Assembly: GCA_900547085.1 (NCBI GenBank)
Contig: URFI01000008.1
Coordinates: forward strand, 1 to 23,710
Direction: 5' to 3'
DNA from: an uncultured Prevotella sp.
GTDB taxonomy: Bacteria > Bacteroidota > Bacteroidia > Bacteroidales > Bacteroidaceae
Length of the DNA stretch: 23,710 nucleotides
The position numbers and the translations under genes were made by a program. Below, piece after piece: positions 8,076 through 14,596 of this stretch (within the stretch, counting starts at the first letter, position 1; each line of letters starts with the position of its first letter). The notes under the pieces are model-generated. The model did not search any database. It was given only the letters and a program-made list of their open reading frames with translations, and was not told the origin of the DNA.

Positions 8076-8822
8076 ATGAAGAAGGTTTTTCACATCCTGC
8101 TGTTGGCTCTATGTGCGATGGTTACCTATGCACAGCCCGACCGGACGGTGCAAAATCGGCCCTATACCGACCTGCGCCCGTTCCATTTCGGCGTGCTGCT
8201 GGGCACTCATTTTCAGGACATTGAGTTCAATAACGTTGGCACACAGCACATCACTCACGAGGATGGCTCAACGAGCGAAGCACTCATCACGACCGATCAA
8301 GACCGCTGGGACGCAGGTTTAACGGTGGGCGTGCTGGGCGAATTCAGACTGAGTACCAACTTTCAGTTCCGCATCGCCCCTGCCATGTACTTCGGTAATC
8401 GCCACCTGACGTTTCACAATTTCAACAAACAGGATGCGAATGGGCAGCCCATCGAAGAGCGACAAGATATCAAGACGGCGTACATTTCTACCGCACTCGA
8501 CTTGATTTTTGCCGCACCTCGCTTCAACAACCATCGTCCTTACCTCATGGCTGGCGTGAATCCCATGGTGAACTTGAGTGGCAACAGTGACCAATACGTT
8601 GCCTTGAAGCGATATGAAACATTCGCAGAGGTTGGAGTTGGCTGCGATTTCTACCTACCTTATTTCAAATTAAGACCCGAATTGAAGTTTTTATTTGGCC
8701 TGACCAACAGCTACGATGCCAAGCATGCGGACAGTTTGAAGGACAAAAACATGATTCCGTATGCCAAATCCGTGGATCGATCTCGGTCAAAAATGATTGT
8801 GCTCACCTTCTATTTTGAATAA
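8076..8822 (+). CDS. porT: PorT-family outer-membrane protein (type IX secretion)
   Basis: The 248-aa protein has a signal peptide, MKKVFHILLLALCAMVTYA, with likely cleavage after Ala19. The mature part is an outer-membrane beta-barrel type: alternating aromatic strands such as FHFGVLLGTHFQDIEF, FQFRIAPAMYFGNRHLTF and a final strand MIVLTFYFE ending in an aromatic residue pair. Length, N-terminal pattern (RPFHFGVLLGTH) and barrel layout match PorT/SprT, needed in Porphyromonas and Flavobacterium for export of proteins by the type IX secretion system. It is a single gene, divergent from dcp and ended by its own terminator. A general PorT-like barrel of other function cannot be ruled out without checking the rest of the genome for porK-N and sov. 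Confidence 0.78.
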   Translation: MKKVFHILLLALCAMVTYAQPDRTVQNRPYTDLRPFHFGVLLGTHFQDIEFNNVGTQHITHEDGSTSEALITTDQDRWDAGLTVGVLGEFRLSTNFQFRIAPAMYFGNRHLTFHNFNKQDANGQPIEERQDIKTAYISTALDLIFAAPRFNNHRPYLMAGVNPMVNLSGNSDQYVALKRYETFAEVGVGCDFYLPYFKLRPELKFLFGLTNSYDAKHADSLKDKNMIPYAKSVDRSRSKMIVLTFYFE

Positions 8823-8827
8823 AAAAC

Positions 8828-8880
8828 AGCGGCTTACAACCCTCCCGGCACATCATCAGTGCCATGGATTGCAAGCCGCT
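8828..8880 (-). terminator. Terminator of the 5'-nucleotidase operon
   Basis: Arms AGCGGCTTACAA (8828-8839) and TTGCAAGCCGCT (8869-8880) pair over 12 bp; the one mismatch becomes a G-U pair in minus-strand RNA. An inner stem GGCAC/GTGCC (8847-8851, 8859-8863) fills the loop. On the minus strand the stem is followed by TGTTTTTTATTC, so it ends the minus-strand transcript, overlapping the porT 3' end. Confidence 0.7.
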
Positions 8881-8890
8881 ATTTGATATC

Positions 8891-8911
8891 AAGGCGCTGC
8901 TTCGGCGCCTT
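8891..8911 (+). terminator. Intrinsic terminator of porT
   Basis: AAGGCGC-TGCTTCG-GCGCCTT is a perfect 7-bp stem followed on the plus strand by TTTCCTTATTTTTTC. It lies 69 bases after the porT stop and just before the end of the convergent gene. Confidence 0.75.
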
Positions 8912-8916
8912 TTTCC

Positions 8917-9765
8917 TTATTTTTTCTTGGCGAAAGAGAGTTTGAGTTTTCCTACAAATACAGCGTGTTTACCGTTCTGATCGACGGGAATCTCTTTTCC
9001 ATCCAGGTTCTTTTCGTACATCAGGGTCTTGAAATAAGAGTGCGAATGACCTCCCAAGACTAAGTCGATATACCGCGAACCTGCAATCATGGCTTTATCT
9101 CCTTCGCGGCTATCCAGCCATCCCAAATGTGAAATACAAATCACCAGGTCGCATTTCTTGTCGCGCTTGAGCATCAGAGCCGTGTCGTGAGCCGTCTTCA
9201 CAGGGTCCAAATACCGCACACCTTTGCATTTCTGGGCATCAACCAGTCCATCCAAAGCCGGCGAAAGACCGAACACACCAATCTTAATGCCTTTGCGCTT
9301 AATGATTAAGTAAGGCTTAACCAGGCCTTCACAGGGTGTTCCCGTAAAATCGTAGTTGGTGCAGACGATGGGAAACCGCAGGTTGCGGAGGATAAAAGCG
9401 AGGTTCTCCATGCCGAAATCAAACTCATGGTTGCCAATCGTACCCGCATCATAGCCCATCCTGTTCATCAGCTTCAACTCCACTTCACCTTTGTAAAGGG
9501 TGTAATAAGGTGAACCTTGACTGAAGTCACCGCTATCGAACAGCAACAAATCGGGGTCTTTCTTCCGCTCTTGCTTCAACATCTCGATGCGGCGAATAAA
9601 TCCACCTCGACCCGCCAACATCGTGTCGGCCAAATTGGGATTCAAGGGATAAATGCAACTATGCGTGTCGTTGGTGTGCAGAATGGTCAAGGTTTTGTCT
9701 TGCGCCGCCATGGGCATCACGGCCATCATGAGCAACGCTATGGTTACAAACAGGTATCTCTTCAT
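8917..9765 (-). CDS. 5'-nucleotidase metallophosphatase domain protein (UshA N-domain type)
   Basis: Secreted calcineurin-like phosphoesterase, the catalytic half of the UshA/5'-nucleotidase family that dephosphorylates extracellular or periplasmic nucleotides. The 282-aa protein has a Sec signal (MKRYLFVTIALLMMAVMPMA, cleaved near AQ). All dimetal motifs are present: ND33-T-H35, D80 in DSGD, GN112-H113-EFD, H213 in ISHLGW and G-H240-S-H242. It stops where the C-terminal substrate-binding domain would begin in UshA (about 520-550 aa); that domain is the separate upstream gene. The start at 9765 is set by an AAGGAG at 9775-9780; the frame is open to 9795 but that would add ten mostly lysine-rich residues before the signal. 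Confidence 0.9.
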   Translation of the reverse strand: MKRYLFVTIALLMMAVMPMAAQDKTLTILHTNDTHSCIYPLNPNLADTMLAGRGGFIRRIEMLKQERKKDPDLLLFDSGDFSQGSPYYTLYKGEVELKLMNRMGYDAGTIGNHEFDFGMENLAFILRNLRFPIVCTNYDFTGTPCEGLVKPYLIIKRKGIKIGVFGLSPALDGLVDAQKCKGVRYLDPVKTAHDTALMLKRDKKCDLVICISHLGWLDSREGDKAMIAGSRYIDLVLGGHSHSYFKTLMYEKNLDGKEIPVDQNGKHAVFVGKLKLSFAKKK

Positions 9766-9774
9766 TTGTTTTTT

Positions 9775-9780
9775 CTCCTT
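9775..9780 (-). promoter_or_regulatory. Clear Shine-Dalgarno fixing the start of the metallophosphatase gene
   Basis: The minus strand reads AAGGAG with nine bases to the ATG at 9765. Such a strong site is unusual in this window, where most starts have only A-rich leaders. It selects 9765 over 9795. Confidence 0.75.
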
Positions 9781-9797
9781 CTTTTTGATGGTCAAAT

Positions 9798-10562
9798 CTA
9801 TTCTATGACAATTCTTCCTTCTATCTTCGCGTCTACTTCCGCATGCTTTGCCGCCTGTTGTTTGAAGTAGTCGATGATGATGAAGCGCACGTTGTTCTCG
9901 TAAACCTGTGGTGACACCACATCCGTTTTGTGCTTGAAGGCCACGAGTTTGTCATTGCCCTGTGCGAGATAGTCCAAGGTTGCGATGCGATATTTAGCAT
10001 TTGGATTCACTTTTTGTCCATCAATCAAGGCCGATTTAAGTCGTCCATCCTTGGTAATCACCAACCGAACCTCGCGGCTCACGCCTTCACCACCCACGCT
10101 AGCCATCTGCTCAAAGAGGTGAAGAACCTGCGCTCCGGTGAGCGTAAGCAGGCAAAGTTTGTTCTCGAAGGGTGCCACATCCACCACGTCGCCAATGGTC
10201 ACGTCGCCCTTGACCAATGCCGCACGGATGCCTCCCATGTTATATACGCCGAAATCGGGTGCGTCGTTGGCTTTCTTTGCGCCCCACACCAGGATGTCGG
10301 ACAACAAGTTTGACAGCGTGCTTTCTGGTCGTTTCACACTCATGTCACGAGCCACACGTCCCACCACCGGTGCCATGAGACTGTCAACATCTTCTTTATA
10401 AGGTCGCATCAGCATCTCAACAACCTTGTCATGCGTGGCATCATAGCGCTGGTCTACCACGATACGCGTGCGCTGAACGCTCGTCAGTTGGTACTGATGT
10501 ACGCACGACGCACACACCATGCACATGCCAATGCACGCACCTACTATTCGTTTTTGCATCAT
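9798..10562 (-). CDS. 5'-nucleotidase C-terminal domain lipoprotein
   Basis: Encodes only the C-terminal, substrate-specificity domain of 5'-nucleotidases. Recognisable blocks are ESTLSNLLSDILVW, YNMGGIRAALVKGDVTIGDV, the PFENKLCLLTLTG stretch matching the conserved PFxN region, and YRIATLDYLAQGND. The protein is 254 aa with a lipoprotein signal ending VCASC (Cys20). No metallophosphatase motif is present, so it probably acts together with the protein encoded 32 bases downstream. Domain order in the operon (C-domain gene first, catalytic gene second) is the reverse of the fused enzyme. The start may be either of two adjacent ATGs (10562 or 10559). Confidence 0.88.
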   Translation of the reverse strand: MMQKRIVGACIGMCMVCASCVHQYQLTSVQRTRIVVDQRYDATHDKVVEMLMRPYKEDVDSLMAPVVGRVARDMSVKRPESTLSNLLSDILVWGAKKANDAPDFGVYNMGGIRAALVKGDVTIGDVVDVAPFENKLCLLTLTGAQVLHLFEQMASVGGEGVSREVRLVITKDGRLKSALIDGQKVNPNAKYRIATLDYLAQGNDKLVAFKHKTDVVSPQVYENNVRFIIIDYFKQQAAKHAEVDAKIEGRIVIE

Positions 10563-10584
10563 ACAAAATATTGTTTTTATTGCA

Positions 10585-10592
10585 CAAAGATA
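10585..10592 (-). promoter_or_regulatory. -7 box of the 5'-nucleotidase operon
   Basis: The minus strand reads TATCTTTG, matching TAnnTTTG, 22 bases upstream of the first ATG. No good -33 TTTG at the expected spacing. Confidence 0.55.
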
Positions 10593-10723
10593 GTTAAAGC
10601 ATTCGCATCTATCCTTTCCACCTGTAATCTTATAATATAATTTAACAACTATCCATCACGACAGGTAACTATTCAGCAATATTGTTCATGACAAATTCTG
10701 TCTCAGCACTAACTTGACTATCG

Positions 10724-11008
10724 GCCAGGACACGGCTCTTTCATTTAAGAATGAATTGAAAACATTGCTTCCCTTACCCGACTTATGTACGAATCGAGGA
10801 AATTATCTTATGTGTATATCAACAAGTTATGCCAATGTCAAAATTTGAACCTATTATACCACACGAGTATCAATAGCTAAATACCATACGATTGTGGCTG
10901 TATTTTTAGAAGAGAACTGCCTGCACTGTGTTACCGGTGTGCTATAAAATAATGGTATTAAGCAAAAAAAGAACCAAGACTTTTTAAATGAAAGAGCCGT
11001 GCCATGGC
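10724..11008. mobile_element. Candidate MITE with 25-bp terminal inverted repeats
   Basis: The left end (10724-10748) and right end (10984-11008) are inverted copies: the inner 18 bp, CACGGCTCTTTCATTTAA at 10731-10748, match perfectly with 10984-11001, and the full 25 bp match except at two positions. They enclose 235 bp of AT-rich DNA without a credible open frame. This is the structure of a miniature inverted-repeat element. No flanking target-site duplication could be identified, so an old insertion or a paired regulatory site remains possible. Confidence 0.55.
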
Positions 11009-11058
11009 TTCAAAAAAAAAACAACAGCCCATGATGGAGGCGTTATTTTGTTTTTTAT

Positions 11059-11066
11059 TATCTTTG
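11059..11066 (+). promoter_or_regulatory. -7 box of the pab operon
   Basis: TATCTTTG matches TAnnTTTG, 105 bases upstream of pabA. The leader contains a small perfect hairpin CCTAT-CTTCC-ATAGG at 11116-11130. No convincing -33 element. Confidence 0.5.
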
Positions 11067-11171
11067 CACCATCCGTGCAGCATGATGTAGGGTGGTACTG
11101 TTTACTTCTCCATATCCTATCTTCCATAGGAATCCCAATGCGAGCCTTTTCATCAACCCACAAATGTATAT

Positions 11172-11750
11172 ATGACAATGTGTACCCTCATCATTGACAA
11201 TTACGATTCGTTTACCTACAATCTCTTTCACCTTTTACGGGCAGCAGCACCTGAAAACGAGCGGTTTGAGGTGCGGAAGAACGATGCAATCTCACTTTCC
11301 TCCCTACTGCAATACCACCATATCGTGGCCTCCCCCGGCCCCGGGCTGCCTTCAGAGGCGGGCTTTCTGCCTAAAATATTCCCTGTCATAGAGGGCAAGG
11401 TGCCCTATCTTGGCGTGTGTCTGGGCCACCAAGCCTTGGCGGAAGCCTACGGGGCAAAGCTGTACCAGCTGCCACACCCCGTGCACGGCGGCACCTCACA
11501 AGTGAGGGTTAACGACACATCACCGCTCTTCAAGCATCTTGGGCAGGAAACAACAGTGGCACGCTATCACTCATGGGCAGTGGAAAAGGAGAGCCTGCCT
11601 CGTTGCCTTGAGGTCGTCTCAGAGACCAGCGACGGCATGGTCATGGCTTTGCAACACCGGCACGCCCCGCTGTTTGGTGTCCAGTTCCACCCCGAATCGT
11701 TCATGACACCTTGCGGATTACAAATGCTCCAAAACTTCTATAACGTATGA
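11172..11750 (+). CDS. pabA: Aminodeoxychorismate synthase glutamine amidotransferase (PabA/TrpG family)
   Basis: Class I glutamine amidotransferase that supplies ammonia to PabB for 4-amino-4-deoxychorismate synthesis. The 192-aa protein has the family pattern: IIDNYDSFTYNL at the start, ASPGPGLPSEAG, the nucleophile Cys83 in GVCLGHQA, the HGG(T)SQV block, YHSWAV, and the His173-Pro-Glu175 pair in FHPESFMTP. The operon with pabB and a class IV aminotransferase, and no trp genes nearby, indicates folate rather than tryptophan use, though such subunits can serve both. The ATG at 11178 is an equally possible start. Its stop overlaps the pabB start (ATGA-type), implying coupled translation. Confidence 0.92.
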   Translation: MTMCTLIIDNYDSFTYNLFHLLRAAAPENERFEVRKNDAISLSSLLQYHHIVASPGPGLPSEAGFLPKIFPVIEGKVPYLGVCLGHQALAEAYGAKLYQLPHPVHGGTSQVRVNDTSPLFKHLGQETTVARYHSWAVEKESLPRCLEVVSETSDGMVMALQHRHAPLFGVQFHPESFMTPCGLQMLQNFYNV

Positions 11751-12724
11751 AAATGACCTCGCCCCACACTGTTGCCAGACAGATGAACCGCTGCGCGGCA
11801 GCCCACACACCTTTTCTCTTTGCGTTCGACTTTGAACTTGAAAACGCCATCTTCATGGAAAATCCGCTTGAACAGCAAGACATTCTCTTCCGGACACCTT
11901 TAGGAGGCAACAGCACCGTGAAGCGAAAAGACATAGATACACGCCTCACCGCTCACCCCATGAGCCTTGAGGCCTATCAACAACGCTTCGACACCGTAAG
12001 CCATGGCTTGCACAGAGGCGACTCGTTCCTTGCCAATCTCACCGTGCAAACACCCATTACCTGCAACGCCTCGATGCTTGACATCTTCGAAACGTCGCGA
12101 GCCCCGTACTGCCTCCTTGTACCGGAGCACTTCGTTTGCTTCTCGCCAGAAATCTTTGTGCGTATCGAGAGCAACACCATCTCCACCTACCCGATGAAGG
12201 GAACAATAGATGCTGCGTTGCCAAATGCCAGGGAGACCATACTCAATGACCCGAAAGAAACGGCAGAGCACGTTACGGTGGTAGACCTGCTTCGCAATGA
12301 CTTGGGACTGAATGCCAACGAGGTAGAGGTTGCACGATTCAGATATATCGACCAGATAGATACGCCCCAACGCTCCATCCTGCAGGTAAGCAGCGAGATA
12401 AAAGGAACGCTCAGCAATGACTGGCAGGCGAAACTGGGCGACATCATCCTCTCAATGCTTCCGGCAGGCTCTGTCTCAGGTGCGCCAAAGACGGCCACCA
12501 TCCACCTTATCCACAAAGCAGAGCAGGGGCAAAAGCGTGGCTTCTACACGGGCGTGTTTGGATATTACGATGGCGAGCGACTCGACAGTGGCGTGCTCAT
12601 TCGCTATATAGAGAAGGTGCAGCGCAAATTCTACTTCCGCAGTGGTGGCGGAATCACCGTGAACAGCAACTGCCTGTCAGAGTATAACGAAACAATAGAA
12701 AAGATCTACCTCCCCGCGACATGA
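11747..12724 (+). CDS. pabB: Aminodeoxychorismate synthase component I (PabB), short form
   Basis: Chorismate-using enzyme that adds ammonia at C4 to make 4-amino-4-deoxychorismate. The 325-aa protein holds the C-terminal catalytic core of the family: YPMKGTID with Lys151 at the position of the nucleophilic lysine typical of PabB, EHVTVVDLLRNDLG, LPAGSVSGAPKTATIHLI, GFYTGVFGYYDG and FRSGGGITVNSN. E. coli PabB is about 450 aa; the N-terminal domain is mostly missing here, as in short PabB proteins of Bacteroidetes. The PxKGT lysine argues against anthranilate synthase, where alanine occupies this position. It overlaps both neighbours by four bases. Confidence 0.93.
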   Translation: MKMTSPHTVARQMNRCAAAHTPFLFAFDFELENAIFMENPLEQQDILFRTPLGGNSTVKRKDIDTRLTAHPMSLEAYQQRFDTVSHGLHRGDSFLANLTVQTPITCNASMLDIFETSRAPYCLLVPEHFVCFSPEIFVRIESNTISTYPMKGTIDAALPNARETILNDPKETAEHVTVVDLLRNDLGLNANEVEVARFRYIDQIDTPQRSILQVSSEIKGTLSNDWQAKLGDIILSMLPAGSVSGAPKTATIHLIHKAEQGQKRGFYTGVFGYYDGERLDSGVLIRYIEKVQRKFYFRSGGGITVNSNCLSEYNETIEKIYLPAT

Positions 12725-13308
12725 TACAATTCCTTGAGACAATCCGCCTTGCGGACGGAGTCTTGCAACAGCTCGACTTGCACCAACAACGTGTTGACCG
12801 CACGCTAAAGGCACACTACGGCACAAGAATAAATCTCTACGGCATCAAGATACCGCATGCCTGCCACAAAGGTGTCTACAAATGCAGGGTGGTATACGAT
12901 ACGGAAATACGGGAAATAGACTTTCAGCCTTATATCCTCAGACCCCGCATGATAGTAAAGGTAGTCAATGGCGATGACATTGACTATCCATACAAGTATG
13001 CCGACCGTACACCCATCAACACATTGTGGCACGGCACCCAGGCAGACGATGTCATCATCCTCAAGAACGGGCTCCTCACCGACAGCGCGTATGCCAACAT
13101 CATCCTGCAAAACGACGACGGACTATTCACCCCTACCCGTCCGCTCCTCTGTGGGACGATGCGCCAACGTCTGCTCGACGAGCAGGCTATCCTCACCAAG
13201 GATATCGGTGTGGCCCAACTCTCAGATTACCAATACATCCACTTCGTCAATGCCATGCAACCCTTGGGATGCCAGCCTCCAATGGCTGTAAAAGACCTGG
13301 TTTTGTGA
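12721..13308 (+). CDS. pabC: Aminotransferase class IV, probable aminodeoxychorismate lyase (PabC)
   Basis: PLP enzyme expected to release pyruvate from aminodeoxychorismate to give p-aminobenzoate. At 195 aa it is shorter than E. coli PabC (about 270 aa) but keeps the key parts: ETIRLADGVLQQLDLHQQRV at the N-terminus, DYPYKYADR with Lys92 as likely PLP lysine, DDVIILKNGLLTDSAYANIIL, PLLCGTMRQRLL and a final FVNAMQPLG. It is the last gene of the operon, its ATG overlapping the pabB stop. The small size makes a divergent class IV aminotransferase possible, but context strongly favours PabC. Confidence 0.85.
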   Translation: MIQFLETIRLADGVLQQLDLHQQRVDRTLKAHYGTRINLYGIKIPHACHKGVYKCRVVYDTEIREIDFQPYILRPRMIVKVVNGDDIDYPYKYADRTPINTLWHGTQADDVIILKNGLLTDSAYANIILQNDDGLFTPTRPLLCGTMRQRLLDEQAILTKDIGVAQLSDYQYIHFVNAMQPLGCQPPMAVKDLVL

Positions 13309-13435
13309 AAAGGGGAAGACAATGGCGAAACCATCCGAAATAGGCCGTCATGCAGATGAAAATAATAAATTTCCGAAAGCTGTATGTGCCAACAACAGAC
13401 ATCTGTGCTACGCTGCGATAAAAAAAGCAATAATG

Positions 13436-13467
13436 TTTGTGAGTATGGGATATTTGTCGTAACTTTG
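13436..13467 (+). promoter_or_regulatory. Consensus Bacteroidetes promoter of rplS
   Basis: TTTG at 13436-13439, 20 bases, then TAACTTTG at 13460-13467: both elements and spacing fit the Bacteroidetes sigma-ABfr consensus. It gives a leader of about 80 bases before rplS. The best promoter in the window. Confidence 0.8.
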
Positions 13468-13555
13468 CACCGCTTTTCGGCATAACCGCTGGCAGTAGAA
13501 GAGTTGCTCGCCATGTTGTGTTGGAACGACAAACAATATTTAATGACCAAATACA

Positions 13556-13915
13556 ATGGATTTAATTAAAGTTGCTGAAGAAGCATTTGCAACCGGCAAT
13601 GAGTTTCCAGAGTTCAAAGCTGGAGATACTATTACTGTCGCTTACAAAATCGTCGAGGGAGCCAAGCAGCGTATTCAGCTCTACCGTGGTGTTGTCATCA
13701 AGATTTCAGGACATGGCACCAAGAAGCGTTTCACCGTTCGCAAGATGTCTGGCACAGTAGGCGTTGAGCGTATTTTCCCTATCGAGTCACCCAACATCGA
13801 CTCTATTGAAGTGAACAAACGCGGTAAGGTACGTCGTGCTAAGCTGTACTATCTGCGTGGCCTTACAGGTAAGAGGGCTCGCATTCAGGAAAGAAGAACG
13901 GTTACAAACAAGTAA
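13556..13915 (+). CDS. rplS: 50S ribosomal protein L19
   Basis: Component of the large ribosomal subunit at the 30S-50S interface. The 119-aa protein has the L19 signature throughout: FKAGDTITVAYKIVEGAKQR, IQLYRGVVIKISG, FTVRKMSGTVGVERIFP, SPNIDSIEV and RRAKLYYLRGLTGKRARI. Length is normal. It is a single gene with its own strong promoter and terminator, not in the rpsP-rimM-trmD-rplS operon found in many bacteria. Confidence 0.98.
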   Translation: MDLIKVAEEAFATGNEFPEFKAGDTITVAYKIVEGAKQRIQLYRGVVIKISGHGTKKRFTVRKMSGTVGVERIFPIESPNIDSIEVNKRGKVRRAKLYYLRGLTGKRARIQERRTVTNK

Positions 13916-13941
13916 CACAAAGTCTTTTCAGACTTCAGAAC

Positions 13942-13989
13942 ATATAAAAAGAGGTTTAATGATTTCACTCATTGAACCTCTTTTTATAT
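13942..13989. terminator. Bidirectional terminator between rplS and the convergent small gene
   Basis: Arms at 13942-13962 and 13969-13989 pair over 21 bp with one mismatch (core AAAGAGGTTTAATGA) around a 6-base loop. The right arm carries a T-run on the plus strand, the left arm an A-run that becomes a T-run on the minus strand, so it can end both transcripts. A smaller hairpin AAGTC-TTTTCA-GACTT lies at 13920-13935. Confidence 0.85.
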
Positions 13990-14040
13990 ATCTGCCACCT
14001 GATGCAAACGATGCAGTTCCCTGTCATCAACCTATCAATC

Positions 14041-14349
14041 TCAGCCATGACGAAGGCGTTTGGGATGGTCTTCGCCCTCCAAGTCACCATTGTTTTCGCC
14101 ATGCAAAGCCTGCTTAAAATCGTCCCAACTCTGGAATCCGGCAAACAAAGCCAGCACATCCAATGTAGCCTTGGACGGCTTTTCTTTCATGCTTACATGC
14201 TTCCACACGCTCTTGAGCGCGCTCTCCGTCATGCTTAACCCACGATTGGAAAACAATTGGGCCAGCTTTTCAAAATCAGAAGATAATGTGATTTTCTTAC
14301 CAATCGTACCTTCCACTTCTTGCAGAAGGAGTTTAAAATCGTCTAACAT
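14041..14349 (-). CDS. Small Bacteroidetes protein, possible DNA-binding regulator
   Basis: Function not known. The 102-aa protein begins MLDDFKLLLQEVEG. It contains FEKLAQLFSNRGLSMTESALKSVWKHV and then ATLDVLALFAGFQSWDDFKQAL. This resembles a module I have seen at the N-terminus of many Bacteroidetes proteins (starts like iSxsTLKRLWGY, ends like TLdiLAryLGYxsWddF), which has the look of a helix-turn-helix. The tail is acidic/polar (GENNGDLEGEDHPKRLRHG). The frame is open to 14436, but the ATG at 14349 fits the fold and the promoter at 14441-14448 better. It is convergent with rplS and divergent from the AICAR transformylase gene, with a 16-bp palindrome between the divergent starts, consistent with an autoregulator. 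Confidence 0.7.
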   Translation of the reverse strand: MLDDFKLLLQEVEGTIGKKITLSSDFEKLAQLFSNRGLSMTESALKSVWKHVSMKEKPSKATLDVLALFAGFQSWDDFKQALHGENNGDLEGEDHPKRLRHG

Positions 14350-14440
14350 TCGCTGATGAACATCCCTATTTTGACATGTCTTGTCACCGATTGACCTGTT
14401 GAAACCTGTGCTTTTCAACCCATCAATTGTTAACACGACA

Positions 14441-14448
14441 CAAAAGTA
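14441..14448 (-). promoter_or_regulatory. -7 box of the small divergent gene
   Basis: The minus strand reads TACTTTTG, matching TAnnTTTG, about 92 bases upstream of the ATG at 14349. The -33 region falls on the palindrome at 14461-14476, where a TTG sits 17 bases from the -7 box. Confidence 0.5.
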
Positions 14449-14460
14449 CTGAAAAAATAC

Positions 14461-14476
14461 GAATGCAATTGCATTC
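14461..14476. promoter_or_regulatory. Perfect 16-bp palindrome, likely operator
   Basis: GAATGCAATTGCATTC is fully self-complementary. It overlaps the -33 region of the minus-strand promoter and lies 88 bases upstream of the AICAR transformylase -7 box, so a bound dimeric repressor could block the small gene's own promoter. Confidence 0.55.
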
Positions 14477-14563
14477 TAACCTTTATTTTTTTGCCGTCAA
14501 GTAAGATAATGGACAAAAGCGTAAAAAACAGACATATACACAGCAAAACAAAATAATTATTCG

Positions 14564-14571
14564 TAACTTTG
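14564..14571 (+). promoter_or_regulatory. -7 box of the AICAR transformylase gene
   Basis: TAACTTTG matches TAnnTTTG exactly, 25 bases upstream of the ATG at 14597. The -33 region lacks a TTTG. Confidence 0.6.
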
Positions 14572-14596
14572 TAACAAAATAAAACACCATTCCATC

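Larger units (their letters stand above)
10563..11171. other. 609-bp intergenic region between divergent operons
   Basis: Holds the promoters of the 5'-nucleotidase operon (near 10590) and the pab operon (near 11060). Between them is a candidate MITE (10724-11008). Short open frames at 10984-11197 overlap the repeat and the pab promoter and look non-coding. Confidence 0.6.

Noticed and set aside
10984..11197. Open frames of 64-69 codons on both strands before pabA
   Set aside because: They overlap the right inverted repeat of the candidate MITE and the pab promoter and have no family features.
11172..11750. Anthranilate synthase component II (TrpG) for tryptophan synthesis
   Set aside because: The partner subunit has the PMKGT lysine typical of PabB, and the operon includes a class IV aminotransferase but no trp genes; dual use cannot be fully excluded.
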